64,000 nt of DNA. Origin: Salinispora vitiensis (GTDB lineage Bacteria; Actinomycetota; Actinomycetes; Mycobacteriales; Micromonosporaceae). The position numbers and the translations under genes were made by a program. The stretch lies in assembly GCF_000378825.1 (NCBI RefSeq), contig NZ_KB900388.1, positions 929,947 through 993,946 of the forward strand, in the 5' to 3' direction. Positions 34,930 through 43,692 of the stretch are shown here, in pieces. The notes under the pieces are model-generated. The model saw nothing but the letters and a program-made list of their open reading frames with translations. It did no database searches and was not told the DNA's origin. Every line of letters begins with the position of its first letter. The first letter of the stretch is position 1.

Positions 34930-35535
34930 GTGCCGAAGATCGTTGACCACGACGCGCGCCGCGCCGAGTTGGCCGAGGCGATGTGGCGCGTCGTCTACCG
35001 CGATGGCGTCGCCGCGGCCACGGTGCGAAGCATCGCCGCCGAGGCCGGCTGGTCACCCAGTGCGTTGCGGCACTACTTCGCCACCCAGGCCGACTTGTTG
35101 ACCTTCGCCATGGAACATGTGATCGCGAAGGCGACCGAACGCTTCGCCGCGGAGAGCTGGACCGGGCCGCCCCGCGAGACCGTTCAGCGGGTGCTGGAGG
35201 AGTTCCTGCCGCTGGATCGACAGCGCCGCAGAGCGGCTGAGGTGTGGCTGTGGCTGACCTTGCACGCCCAGGTTGACCCGGCCGCCCAGGCGCGGCTCAG
35301 CGAGGCCGACGACGGCGTCCGGGGGGTCGTCGATGTCGCTGTCGACGCCCTCGCTGCGGCCGGGCTGGTGGCCCGGGGTGCCGACCTCGGCGCGGAGAAG
35401 GCCCGACTGCATGCCCTGCTCGACGGGCTCACCCTGCACGCGCTGGTGCGTACCGAGCTCATGCCGCCCGGCCGCCTCCGCGCGTTGCTCGCCGAGCACC
35501 TCGACAGCCTGACGAGTGCCCGGGACGGCCCGTAA
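34930..35535 (+). CDS. TetR family transcriptional regulator
   Basis: 201 residues: N-terminal HTH DGVAAATVRSIAAEAGWSPSALRHYFATQADLL, then an all-helical ligand domain with AAEVWLWLTLHAQ typical of the TetR_C_6/BetI-like group. Ribosome site GGAGGAGCC before GTG. The adjacent divergent membrane-protein gene is the likely target; ligand unknown. Confidence 0.9.
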   Translation: MPKIVDHDARRAELAEAMWRVVYRDGVAAATVRSIAAEAGWSPSALRHYFATQADLLTFAMEHVIAKATERFAAESWTGPPRETVQRVLEEFLPLDRQRRRAAEVWLWLTLHAQVDPAAQARLSEADDGVRGVVDVAVDALAAAGLVARGADLGAEKARLHALLDGLTLHALVRTELMPPGRLRALLAEHLDSLTSARDGP

Positions 35536-35576
35536 GGAAGTGGATACAGTGAGCTCGCGGGTCTGTCGCGGGGTCG

Positions 35577-35655
35577 AATGGGCCGGCACGTCGGCCGTCC
35601 GTCGCCCATCCCGCCGCCAAGATCGAGTATGCCCGGCAACTCAAGACCCAAGGCG
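35577..35655 (+). mobile_element. Remnant of a serine recombinase C-terminus
   Basis: Translation gives GRHVGRPSPIPP in one frame continuing as AKIEYARQLKTQGVSIA in another, close to the hinge-plus-HTH end of resolvase/invertase proteins (GRPxxxxxxKIxxARxLxxxGxSI). One frameshift is needed and both flanks are missing, so it is dead. It joins a truncated sigma gene directly. Confidence 0.5.
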
Positions 35656-36085
35656 TCAGTATCGCATCGCCGAGGGTCGGGACTTGGTCGTGGCCGCCCT
35701 GCGCGGGCCTCGCTATGGGCCGTACGCGATACAGGCGGCGATCGCTGCCGTGCACGACGAGGCCGCCGATATCGCTACGACCGACTGGCCGCAGGTCGTG
35801 GCGCTCTACGACGTGTTGGCGCGGGTGTCCCCATCGCCGGTGGTCGACCTCAACCGCGCCGTGGCCGTGGCCATGCGCGACGGCCCGGCGGCTGGTCTGG
35901 TGGCCCTGGACGCATTGGACGCCGAACCGTTGCGCGGCTATCACCTGTTCCCGGCGGCGCGAGCGGATCTGTTTCGCCGGCTCGGCCGGGCCTCGGAGGC
36001 CGCAACGGCCTACCAGACAGCGCTCGAACTCACCGCGAACGAGCGGGAGCGGGCATTCCTGCGCAGACGGCTGGCCGACCTGTGA
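35655..36085 (+). pseudogene. Truncated ECF sigma factor (C-terminal half only)
   Basis: About 140 codons matching the C-terminal TPR-like domain of the ECF42-type sigma family: RIAEGRDLVVAALRG, GPYAIQAAIAAVHDEA, WPQVVALYDVLARVSPSPVVDLNRAVAVA, LRGYHLFPAARADLFRRLGR and NERERAFLRRRLADL. The sigma-2 and sigma-4 DNA/core-binding domains are absent and the sequence before 35655 is a recombinase remnant. No start or ribosome site is evident, so it is a 5'-deleted gene. Confidence 0.8.
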
Positions 36086-36104
36086 TCACCGAAACGCAAG
36101 AGGT

Positions 36105-36475
36105 GGCCGGCCGCCCTCGAAAGGCCGAGCGTGCCGGGCCTGCCCAGACGCCCGCTTCACCACCGCCTTGGCCGCATTGCGCTCGGCCCTTGCGCTGGTA
36201 CCTCAGCGCGGCCAGCCTCGGCGCCTTGTCATCGAACTCCTGCGGGCGAGCTCGATCAACCGGCGCGTCGGCACACCCGTGGCGGCCATATCCACCGCAC
36301 CCAGGTGCAACCCTGCGATCTCCGCCAGCCGGTCCAACGACTTCACCAGGCCCCGGCCCGTCGGGTTGGTCGGGCCACGCCGCCACAGATCCAGCTGCGA
36401 ACGGCGCTGCCCCTCCGGCACCCGCAGCACGTTCTCCAGTTTGGTGGCCTGCTCGCCGGTGATCGCATGGAACGA
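36105..36475 (-). mobile_element. Frameshifted Tn3-family transposase fragment (DUF4158 region)
   Basis: Minus-strand translation FHAITGEQATKLENVLRVP ... QLDLWRRGPTNPTGRGLVKSL, then LHLGAVDMAATGVPTRRLIELARR resembles the N-terminal part of Tn3-type transposases (DUF4158). Near 36245 the similarity shifts frame (DKAPRLAALRYQRKGR) and then ends. Only a small part of the ~1000-residue enzyme remains. With the recombinase remnant nearby it suggests a decayed Tn3-like element; no terminal inverted repeats were found. Confidence 0.55.
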
Positions 36476-36480
36476 CCGTC

Positions 36481-36486
36481 TAGGGT
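36481..36486 (+). promoter_or_regulatory. -10 box of leaderless GNAT gene
   Basis: TAGGGT seven bases before GTG 36494; the promoter lies at the edge of the transposase remnant. Confidence 0.45.
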
Positions 36487-36493
36487 GGGCGCG

Positions 36494-37003
36494 GTGAACG
36501 AACTGCGGACAGCCCGTCTCTGCCTGCGGCCCTTCCGTTTCGAGGACGTCTCGGCCGTCCACGCTTATGCCGGCGATTCCGAGGTGGTCCGCTACATGGA
36601 CTGGGGCCCGAACAGTCCCGCTGACACGGAGACCTTCGTCTCGTTGGCCGTGAACCCGCCGGACGGCGTCCATCCGTTCGCCGTCGAACGCTCGGGCGCC
36701 CTGATCGGCGCCGTCGAGCTCCGGGTCACCGCCGCTGCCCACCGCCGCGGCGAGTTCGGCTACGTCCTGGCTAAATCCGCCTGGGGTCAGGGCTACGCCA
36801 CCGAGGCAGCCGCAGCTGTGCTCACCTACGCCTTCGAACAGGCAGGACTGCACCGGGTCGCTGCCACGTGCGACCCGGCTAACGTCGCCTCCCGCCGCGT
36901 CCTGGAGAAGATCGGAATGAAGTACGAGGGCCACCTCCATGACTACCTGCACATCCGAGGTGAGATGCACGACCGCCTTCTCTTCGCTGCCCTCCACCCA
37001 TGA
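36494..37003 (+). CDS. GNAT N-acetyltransferase (RimJ-like)
   Basis: 169 residues; begins NELRTARLCLRPFRFEDVSAVHAYAGDSEVVRYMDWGP, the classic RimJ/RimL N-terminus, with CoA-binding EFGYVLAKSAWGQGYATEAAAAVLTYAF and NVASRRVLEKIGMKYEG. Substrate unknown. GTG 36494 chosen by the leaderless rule; GTG 36485 is in frame. Confidence 0.9.
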   Translation: MNELRTARLCLRPFRFEDVSAVHAYAGDSEVVRYMDWGPNSPADTETFVSLAVNPPDGVHPFAVERSGALIGAVELRVTAAAHRRGEFGYVLAKSAWGQGYATEAAAAVLTYAFEQAGLHRVAATCDPANVASRRVLEKIGMKYEGHLHDYLHIRGEMHDRLLFAALHP

Positions 37004-37241
37004 CCATCTCACTTAGATGGTGCGGCGCCCCTTTCCAGCGAGGCGTCAGACGACTCAACCAGCATCACGGATGGTGATGACTGGCCTGGAACCGGCGACA
37101 GTCGAATAGGCGCTCTCACCAATATCAACGTCCGCGATGACGACGACGGGACCCGGTAGTCCGATCACCGGCGTGCGGCGCGGGTAGGCAGTTCGTGACG
37201 AGTCCACGGCTGTTGACCTTCAGGTTGGTTGAAGGCTCAGG
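37004..37241. other. Intergenic region with no recognised gene
   Basis: 238 bases between the GNAT gene and the MerR-clamp gene. Lower GC than surroundings around 37070-37140 (e.g. caccaatatcaacgtc), so probably promoter sequence for the downstream operon; no ORF or strong hairpin seen. Confidence 0.4.
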
Positions 37242-38318
37242 ATGGTCGGCGTGGCAGCACAAGACGATCGGATGACGATCGGGGTTTTCGCGCGGGCTGC
37301 GCAGGTCAGCACCAGCGCCCTGCGCTTCTACGACGACTGCGGTCTCGTGCGCCCCCGTACGGTCGATCCGATCACCGGATACCGGTACTACTCGCCGGAT
37401 CAGCTCGACGAGGTCCACCTGATCCGTCAACTGCGGAAGGTGGGGCTGCCGCTGGGGAAGGTACGGCGGGTGCTTGCCGGCCCCGCCACGGTGGCCGAGC
37501 AGCTGTTGGCCGCCCACTTGAGCTCAATGGAGCGCGCTATCGAGGACGCCCGCGTCGCCCGTACCGCCGCACTGAGTCTGATCCGAGATCGGGAAGATGC
37601 CGTGCTGGTCCTGCCCGGACAGCTACTTGCCGAGGCGATCGGGCAGGTGGCGTCGGCCGCGGACACCAGCGCCGGCATTCCCGCGCTCGGCGGAGTGCTC
37701 GTCGAGATGAGCGAGGATGAGCTGCGGTTGGTGGCGACCGACCGGTATCGGTTGGCGGTCCGGTCGCTGCCGACCGACGGGCGGCGGGTGCCGGCGATGG
37801 CCGTTGTGGACGCGGTCCAGCTGGACGGGGCGCGACCGTGGATCGACGACCAGGAGCATCTGCGACTCGAGTACGGCGATTCGGGCGTCCAGCTCACCGG
37901 GCCCGGTGGTCAACGGCGGCTGGCGACAGTCGCGGGAGCCTTCCCCGCGTACCGGATCGTCCTGGACGGACTGCCCGAGGTGCGGACCCGGGTGGTCGCG
38001 CCGCGGGACCTACTGCTGGCCGCCATCGCCGATGATCGACAGGTACGGCTCGACTGCGTGGTGAACGCCGACCTGACCGTGACGTCGTCGGCGACGCGGG
38101 GGAGGCCGAGAGCGGTTCCCGCCGACATCACCGGTGCGCCGGTGGCGATCAGCTTCCGCGCCGCCACGCTGTACCCGGCGCTGACGGCCAGCATCGGGCC
38201 GGACGTGATGCTGCAGATCAGCCAACCCCACCTGCCCGCTGTTCTCCGCTGCGCCGATGACGGCGATCTCACCACCGTGGTGATGCCGGTAGCGGCCAGC
38301 CCACCATCCGAAACCTGA
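37242..38318 (+). CDS. MerR-type HTH fused to DNA polymerase III beta-clamp-like domains
   Basis: 358 residues. Residues ~11-80 are a MerR DNA-binding domain (TIGVFARAAQVSTSALRFYDD, GYRYYSPDQLDEVHLIRQLR) and ~85-115 its dimerisation helix. From ~120 to 350 the sequence resembles sliding-clamp (DnaN) domains 2 and 3: ELRLVATDRYRLAVRSLP, GAFPAYRIVL, ISFRAATLYPALTASIG, QISQPHLPAVLR and TTVVMPV. The first clamp domain is replaced by the MerR part, so an ordinary DnaN ring is unlikely. The clamp fold may serve as ligand or partner sensor. Similar fusions exist in actinomycetes without described function to my knowledge. ATG 37272 is an alternative start. Confidence 0.85.
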   Translation: MVGVAAQDDRMTIGVFARAAQVSTSALRFYDDCGLVRPRTVDPITGYRYYSPDQLDEVHLIRQLRKVGLPLGKVRRVLAGPATVAEQLLAAHLSSMERAIEDARVARTAALSLIRDREDAVLVLPGQLLAEAIGQVASAADTSAGIPALGGVLVEMSEDELRLVATDRYRLAVRSLPTDGRRVPAMAVVDAVQLDGARPWIDDQEHLRLEYGDSGVQLTGPGGQRRLATVAGAFPAYRIVLDGLPEVRTRVVAPRDLLLAAIADDRQVRLDCVVNADLTVTSSATRGRPRAVPADITGAPVAISFRAATLYPALTASIGPDVMLQISQPHLPAVLRCADDGDLTTVVMPVAASPPSET

Positions 38319-38326
38319 GGAGAGCC

Positions 38327-38827
38327 ATGGACCAGTCCGCGCGAACCACCCCCGACGAGACGATGGCGAGCATCAGCGCCGCGGTGGAGCTCGGCCGATC
38401 CGGGCAGCGGGTCCGAGCCCGCGACGCTCTCACCGCGCTCTGGGAGCAGATCGGCGCCACCGGCGACGCGCTACACCGGTGCACCCTGGCCCACTACCTG
38501 GCCGATGTGCAGGACACCACCCAGGCTGAACTCGAGTGGGACGAGCGTGCCCTCGCCGCCGCGGATGACCTTACCGACGACCGCGCCCGGCGGTACGACG
38601 ATGCGTGGCAGGTGCGGCTTCTCCTGCCCTCACTGCACCTGAACCTCGCCGATGATCACCGACGTCTGGGCAATCCCGCGCGAGCGCGGAAGTACCTGGC
38701 GCAGGCCCAGAGTCTGGTTACGCACCTTCCCGACGACCAGTACGGCGGCATGATCCGCAGCGGCCTACAGCACGTTTCTGAGGCGCTGGCGGCGGGTTCG
38801 ACCCAGCGCCTCGACTCCCATCCGTGA
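38327..38827 (+). CDS. Tetratricopeptide-like protein, partner of the MerR-clamp gene
   Basis: 166 residues, helical throughout, with TPR-like periodicity: AAVELGRSGQRVRARDALTALWEQIG, HYLADVQDTTQAELEWDERALAAAD, LLLPSLHLNLADDHRRLGNPARARKYLAQAQSL. No signal peptide. Begins eight bases after the MerR-clamp stop with a GGAGAG ribosome site, so the two are co-transcribed and probably act together. Function unknown. Confidence 0.8.
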   Translation: MDQSARTTPDETMASISAAVELGRSGQRVRARDALTALWEQIGATGDALHRCTLAHYLADVQDTTQAELEWDERALAAADDLTDDRARRYDDAWQVRLLLPSLHLNLADDHRRLGNPARARKYLAQAQSLVTHLPDDQYGGMIRSGLQHVSEALAAGSTQRLDSHP

Positions 38828-38844
38828 GCACGATAGTCGGGCAG

Positions 38845-38910
38845 AACCAGGCCACGTTTGTTATAGACAGGTCACGATACAGTTAAGTAGATTAACAAAG
38901 CGTGTCACGT
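38845..38910 (+). promoter_or_regulatory. AT-rich promoter region of the cellulase gene
   Basis: A conspicuous low-GC stretch (ttgttatagacag, gatacagttaagtagattaac) 60-130 bases upstream of the cellulase start, with several TAnnnT candidates. The exact promoter cannot be assigned, and I see no CebR-type palindrome. Confidence 0.45.
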
Positions 38911-38971
38911 GGAGTCCCTGTCCCGACCCAGCCACGGCCGAGCTGATCGGGCGATGTCTCTAGGAGGACCG

Positions 38972-40360
38972 ATGAAGCTGGGCATGAGGACTGTGGCCCT
39001 GGCCGGCGTCTTCGCGGTCGTGGCCGCGGGGGCCATGGTGGCCACCACCACCGCCACCGCGGCGGCCGCGCCGAGCGCGACGTTCGTCAAGGTTTCCGAC
39101 TGGGGTAGTGGTTGGGAAGGCCGATACACCATCACCAACGGGGGAAGCAGCACTCTGAACAGCTGGCAGGTCGATTTCGACCTGCCGGCGGGCACCAGCA
39201 TCGGCACGTACTGGAACGCGCTGATGGACCGCGACGGGCAGGACTACCGTTTCACCAACCAGCACTGGAACGGCACGGTCGCACCGGGGGCTTCCGTGAC
39301 GTTCGGCTTCCTCGGCTCCGGCGCCGGCAGTCCGAGCGGCTGTCGACTCAACGGCCAGCCATGCCAGCCGACAGCTCCTCCGACGACCAGTCCACCCTCA
39401 CCGTCACCGACCACCGCGCCCCCTGGTAGCACGCCGGTTGCGGCGAACGGACAGCTGCGGGTCTGCGGTGAACAGCTCTGTAACGACAACGGCAAGGCGA
39501 TCCAACTGCGGGGCATGAGCACGCACGGCCTGCAGTGGTACGCCAACTGCGCGACCAACGCCTCCCTTGACGTCCTCGCCCAGCAGTGGGGCGCCGACGT
39601 GCTGCGGATCTCGATGTACATCCAGGAAGGTGGCTACGAGACCGACCCGCGTGGCTTCACCGACCTGGTCCATGAGTACATCGAGATGGCTACCGCCCGC
39701 GGCCTCTACGCGATCGTCGACTGGCACATGCTCACGCCGGGAGACCCCAACTACAACCTGTCGCGCGCGCAGACCTTCTTCGCCGAGATCGCCGACCGGC
39801 ACCGGGACAAGGTGAACGTCCTCTACGAGATCGCGAACGAGCCGAATGGGGTCAGCTGGGGCACGGTCAAGAGCTACGCCGACCAGGTCATCCCGGTGAT
39901 CCGGGAGCGGGACCCGGAGGCTGTGGTGCTGGTCGGCACCCCCGACTGGTCGTCGCTCGGGGTCTCCGGAAGCGGCGGCGGCGTGGACGCCATCACCGCC
40001 AACCCGGTGGCGGCCAGCAACCTGATGTACGTCTTTCACTTCTACGCGGCCTCGCACGGCGACCTGTACTACAACACCCTGGCGGCGGCGGCCGACCAAA
40101 TCCCGATCTTCGTGACCGAGTTCGGCACCCAGCAGTACACCGGCGACGGTCCGAACGACTTCACCATGTCCCAGCGCTACCTCGACCTGATGGCGAGCAA
40201 GAAGATCAGTTGGGTCAACTGGAACTATTCCGACGACTTCCGCTCCGGCGCGGTCTTCACCACGGGAACGTGCGCCAGCGGCGACTTCGGCGGCACCGGC
40301 CCGCTCAAGCCGGCCGGCAGTTGGATCCGGGACCGGATGCGTACCGCTGACGACTTCTGA
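38972..40360 (+). CDS. Secreted CBM2-GH5 endoglucanase (cellulase)
   Basis: Hydrolyses beta-1,4-glucan outside the cell. 462 residues: signal peptide ~1-33 (MKLGMRTVALAGVFAVVAAGA...), cellulose-binding CBM2 module ~35-131 with Trp-rich YTITNGGSSTLNSWQVDFD and disulphide Cys124/Cys131 region, a Pro/Thr/Ser linker ~132-155, and a GH5 catalytic domain. Catalytic acid/base is Glu290 in YEIANEPNG and nucleophile Glu383 in FVTEFGTQ. Excellent GGAGG ribosome site before ATG 38972. Unlike many secreted cellulases the CBM2 is N-terminal. Confidence 0.95.
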   Translation: MKLGMRTVALAGVFAVVAAGAMVATTTATAAAAPSATFVKVSDWGSGWEGRYTITNGGSSTLNSWQVDFDLPAGTSIGTYWNALMDRDGQDYRFTNQHWNGTVAPGASVTFGFLGSGAGSPSGCRLNGQPCQPTAPPTTSPPSPSPTTAPPGSTPVAANGQLRVCGEQLCNDNGKAIQLRGMSTHGLQWYANCATNASLDVLAQQWGADVLRISMYIQEGGYETDPRGFTDLVHEYIEMATARGLYAIVDWHMLTPGDPNYNLSRAQTFFAEIADRHRDKVNVLYEIANEPNGVSWGTVKSYADQVIPVIRERDPEAVVLVGTPDWSSLGVSGSGGGVDAITANPVAASNLMYVFHFYAASHGDLYYNTLAAAADQIPIFVTEFGTQQYTGDGPNDFTMSQRYLDLMASKKISWVNWNYSDDFRSGAVFTTGTCASGDFGGTGPLKPAGSWIRDRMRTADDF

Positions 40361-40383
40361 CCGCCCCTGCACCCGGACCTGAA

Positions 40384-40418
40384 CCGCCGCCCCGGTCAAT
40401 CAGCTGCCGGGGCGGCGG
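40384..40418. terminator. Hairpin terminator between cellulase and DapA-like gene
   Basis: Perfect 12-base stem (ccgccgccccgg / ccggggcggcgg) with an 11-base loop, between convergent genes, 24 bases after the cellulase stop. Confidence 0.8.
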
Positions 40419-40466
40419 CTTCCGTACCGGCGTACGCCGCAGGAATGCCCGCCACGTACGGGAAAG

Positions 40467-41339
40467 CTACCTGCGGGTCTGTCCGTGCACCTGCTCCAGG
40501 CCCCGTGCCGTGGCCGCTGGCGTAGCGGGCAACAGCGGTGGGCGGACAGCCGGCGTGGGGATGCGCCCCTGGCCGTGTAGTACCGCTTTGATGACGGACG
40601 GGTTGGGTTCGGCAAAGAGCGCTGTGGAAAGGGTGGCGAGACGGTGGCCGAGCGATCGGGCCCGGGTAATGTCTTCGGCCTGCCAGGCCCTGATCAGCGA
40701 GGCGTAGTCGGCGGTGGCGACATGTGCAGACGCGAGGATGCCACCGTGCCCACCAAGAGCAAGCAGCGCGGAGACATACACGTCTTCACCGCACAGTACC
40801 GAGTGACCCGGTGGTACGTCAGCGAGGAAGGCGATGGTGTCGGCGTCGATGCCGCCGACAGTGTGTTTGATTCCCACCACGCCGGGCAGGCCAGCCAGCC
40901 GGCGCAGGGTCCCCGTGGAGAGCGACTGCCCGGTGCGGTACGGGACGTGGTAGGCAACCAGCGGCACGGGGGACTCCTTGGCCAGTCGGGCGAAATGCGC
41001 GAGTACGGCATCCTCGCCGGGCCGTAGGAACGGCGGCACCAGGCATAGTGCCGCCGTGACCTCCGGCCGTCCGCCGAGCACCCGTAGTGCCTCGAGGGTC
41101 TGCGCGCCGACCAGAAGTTGGGCTGCGCGCTCGCGGCAGACCGCCGCGACGACATCGACCACGCCTTGCTGCTCGGCGTCGGTGAGAGCGTGCGGCTCCG
41201 CGGTGGTGCCCAGGGCCACCAGGCCGGCTGCTCCATCTTCCAAGACCTGGTTGGCGAGAGCGGTCAGAGCGTCGAAGGCGACAGCACCCCGATCGTCAAA
41301 CGGCGTGATCAGCGGTACGTACAGTCCGGTCAGCATCAT
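40467..41339 (-). CDS. Dihydrodipicolinate synthase family aldolase
   Basis: TIM-barrel Schiff-base lyase/aldolase, 290 residues. The family features are GLYVPLITPFDD, GTTAEPHALTDAE (normally GTTGE), the catalytic Tyr in YHVPYRTG and the Schiff-base Lys in VVGIKHTVGG. Because lysine DapA normally has GTTGES, this is likely a paralogue acting on another keto-acid (for example a sugar acid or 4-hydroxy-proline derivative). Divergent from a LysR gene that probably regulates it. Confidence 0.85.
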   Translation of the reverse strand: MMLTGLYVPLITPFDDRGAVAFDALTALANQVLEDGAAGLVALGTTAEPHALTDAEQQGVVDVVAAVCRERAAQLLVGAQTLEALRVLGGRPEVTAALCLVPPFLRPGEDAVLAHFARLAKESPVPLVAYHVPYRTGQSLSTGTLRRLAGLPGVVGIKHTVGGIDADTIAFLADVPPGHSVLCGEDVYVSALLALGGHGGILASAHVATADYASLIRAWQAEDITRARSLGHRLATLSTALFAEPNPSVIKAVLHGQGRIPTPAVRPPLLPATPAATARGLEQVHGQTRR

Positions 41340-41397
41340 GCCTTCAGCCTGCCGGTCGCAAGTATGAAGAACCAGTTTTGATTACTGACCAGATACG

Positions 41398-41403
41398 TAA
41401 GAT
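41398..41403 (+). promoter_or_regulatory. -10 box of leaderless lysR-type gene
   Basis: TAAGAT six bases before ATG 41410, in an AT-rich divergent promoter region (41363-41405). Confidence 0.5.
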
Positions 41404-41409
41404 TTGCTG

Positions 41410-42318
41410 ATGCTTGACGTCCGCCGCCTGCGCCTGCTGCGCGACCTGGCCCGCCTGGGCACCATCGCCGCCGTCGCCGAGGCGCACACCTACACGCCAT
41501 CCGCCGTCTCCCAGCAGCTCGCCGCGCTGCAAAGAGAAGCCGGCGTCGCGCTACTGGAACGCGCCGGCCGCCGAGTCACCCTCACCTCCACCGGGGAGGC
41601 GTTGGTCGGACACGCCGAGGCGGTCCTTGCCGCCCTCGAAGCGGCGGACGCCGCGCTGGCCGCCGCCCGCGGGGGACTTTTCGGCACGGTGCGCATCGGC
41701 GCGTATCCAAGCGCCGTGCGTACGGTGTTGGCACCGGCCCTGGTCGTGCTGGCCCGCGACCATCCCGCGCTCGATCTGATGGTCACCGAGCTGGACCCGG
41801 TCGCCGTGCCCGATGCGCTGCGCGACCGTCGCCTGGATGTGGCCCTCGATCACGACTACGACATCGTGCCGGTTGATCCGGATCCGGCGCTGGACTCGAC
41901 GCCTCTGCTGGAGGAAACGGTCTTCCTCGCCCTGTCGACCGAAATGGAGCCCGATCTTCGAGGCGACCCGATGCACTCGATGCGCGATGCCGAGTGGATC
42001 GTGGGTAGCCAGGGGACGCTGTGCCACTCGGTTGCCCTGCACGCCTGCGAACTGGCCGGCTTCCGCCCCACCGTGCGCCACCACGCCGACGACTTCACCG
42101 CCATGCTGGCCCTGGTGGCCGCTGGCCAAGGCGTCGGGCTGGTGCCCCAACTCGCCGTCGGGCAACCGCCCGCGGGGGTCCACCTCGCACCTGTCGCCAT
42201 CCGACGACGCACCCGGATCGCGTACCGCAAGGGCGCAGGAGGCCACCCGGCAGTGGCCGCCTGCATCGCGGCGCTCCGCGGTGTCGGCCGTGACCATGGC
42301 GATGAGCAGGACAGGTAG
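41410..42318 (+). CDS. LysR family transcriptional regulator
   Basis: 302 residues; N-terminal winged HTH RLRLLRDLARLGTIAAVAEAHTYTPSAVSQQLAALQREAG and a two-lobed co-inducer domain with GTVRIGAYPSAVRTVLAPAL and VAAGQGVGLVPQLA. The pattern SAVSQQLAALQ is typical of the actinobacterial LysR subgroup. Divergent from the DapA-like aldolase, the presumed target. ATG 41410 is apparently leaderless. Confidence 0.9.
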   Translation: MLDVRRLRLLRDLARLGTIAAVAEAHTYTPSAVSQQLAALQREAGVALLERAGRRVTLTSTGEALVGHAEAVLAALEAADAALAAARGGLFGTVRIGAYPSAVRTVLAPALVVLARDHPALDLMVTELDPVAVPDALRDRRLDVALDHDYDIVPVDPDPALDSTPLLEETVFLALSTEMEPDLRGDPMHSMRDAEWIVGSQGTLCHSVALHACELAGFRPTVRHHADDFTAMLALVAAGQGVGLVPQLAVGQPPAGVHLAPVAIRRRTRIAYRKGAGGHPAVAACIAALRGVGRDHGDEQDR

Positions 42319-42467
42319 GCCGGGCTGCGATCGATCTCAGTGTCCATCCGCCTGCACGACCGTGCCTTTCCTCGGCGAACACGGCATCTACTTCGCGGTC
42401 AAAGCCCGCGCACCGGGCTGCGCGCCGCACCCCGCGCCACCTTCCTCCGGCGGTCCTCACCGCATGT

Positions 42468-43448
42468 TTACATGCGGATGGTCTGCGACTGGTAGGGCTC
42501 TTCGAGGTAGTCGATCTGCTTCTCGGTCAGCGAAACGTCTACCGCCGCAACAGCATCATCAATGTGCCGCTCCTTGGTGGCCCCGACGATGGGGGCGGTC
42601 ACCCCAGACTTACTCAGTAGCCAGGCGAGACCGATCTGTGCTGGTGGGAGAGCGCACTCGTTGGCGACCTGGGCCACCCGGTGGAGGATCCGCTCGTCGC
42701 CGCGCCCGTACAACGCCTCCCTGCGGTCGGCGTCGCCGCTGGACACGCGAGCGGTGGTGGCTGCCTCGGTCGCTCCGGCGCGGGCGATCAGTCCACGGGC
42801 CAGCGGGCTCCACGGGATGACGCCGACTCCCTGGTCGCGGCAGAGCGGGATCATCTCCCGTTCTTCTTCTCGGTAGAGCAAGTTGTAGTGATTCTGCATG
42901 GCAACGAATCGGGTCCACCCGGACATCTCGGCAGTGTGTTGCGCCTTGGCGAACTGCCAGGCGGCCATGCTGGAGGCGCCGATGTACCGGGCTTTTCCGG
43001 CGCGCACCACCTCGTGCAAGGCCTCCATCGTTTCCTCGATCGGTGTCTGGTCGTCCCAGCGGTGGATCTGGTAAAGGTCCACATGATCGGTGCCGAGCCG
43101 GCGCAGTGACTCGTCAATGGCAGTGTGAATGTGCTTGCGGGACAGCCCGCCGTCGTTGGGCCCCCTGCCCATCGGGAAGAAGACCTTGGTGGCGAGGACG
43201 TAGTCGTCGCGCCGCGAGAAGATCTTGCCTAGCAGGCGGCCGGTGACCTCCTCACTCGTTCCTGACGAGTAGATGTTGGCGGTGTCGAAAAAGGTGACTC
43301 CGGCATGCACCGCCCGCCGGACGATAGGTTCGGCGGCTTCCTCGGTGAGCACCCACTCGTCGCTCTTGCTGCGATCGCCGTAGCTCATCATTCCCAGGCA
43401 GATCCGCGAGACCTTCAGCCCTGTCCTGCCCAAACGTACGTACTGCAC
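42468..43448 (-). CDS. Aldo/keto reductase
   Basis: NADPH-dependent TIM-barrel oxidoreductase, 326 residues. The catalytic Asp-Tyr-Lys-His set is visible in FFDTANIYSSGTSEE (Asp, Tyr), LATKVF (Lys) and DLYQIHRWD (His); NADP contacts in QNHYNLLYREEEREMIPLC and IVGATKERHI. Related to YajO/PdxI-type AKRs; substrate unknown. GTG 43448 is preferred because GGGGGCGAG lies just upstream; the frame extends to 43463. Confidence 0.9.
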   Translation of the reverse strand: MQYVRLGRTGLKVSRICLGMMSYGDRSKSDEWVLTEEAAEPIVRRAVHAGVTFFDTANIYSSGTSEEVTGRLLGKIFSRRDDYVLATKVFFPMGRGPNDGGLSRKHIHTAIDESLRRLGTDHVDLYQIHRWDDQTPIEETMEALHEVVRAGKARYIGASSMAAWQFAKAQHTAEMSGWTRFVAMQNHYNLLYREEEREMIPLCRDQGVGVIPWSPLARGLIARAGATEAATTARVSSGDADRREALYGRGDERILHRVAQVANECALPPAQIGLAWLLSKSGVTAPIVGATKERHIDDAVAAVDVSLTEKQIDYLEEPYQSQTIRM

Positions 43449-43692
43449 GTGGCTCGCCCCCAAGCGTCAACCAGATCACCGTGACCCTATGGGTAGGTGT
43501 GTGGTAGCACGCAATACCTGAGACCTCCGTCACCGGAAGCTCTCTCGGTTGGTGGTGACGGCGACCGACCGTGCGCGGGGCGGCTGGCCCGGTCGAGGCG
43601 GTGGAAGTGTCGCACCCCCTTCCTAGCCTGGCTTCGTTGAACCTTGTGACCCGGTCCGGTTCCGCTGGCCCGGTTTCCCCTGAGGAGTTACG

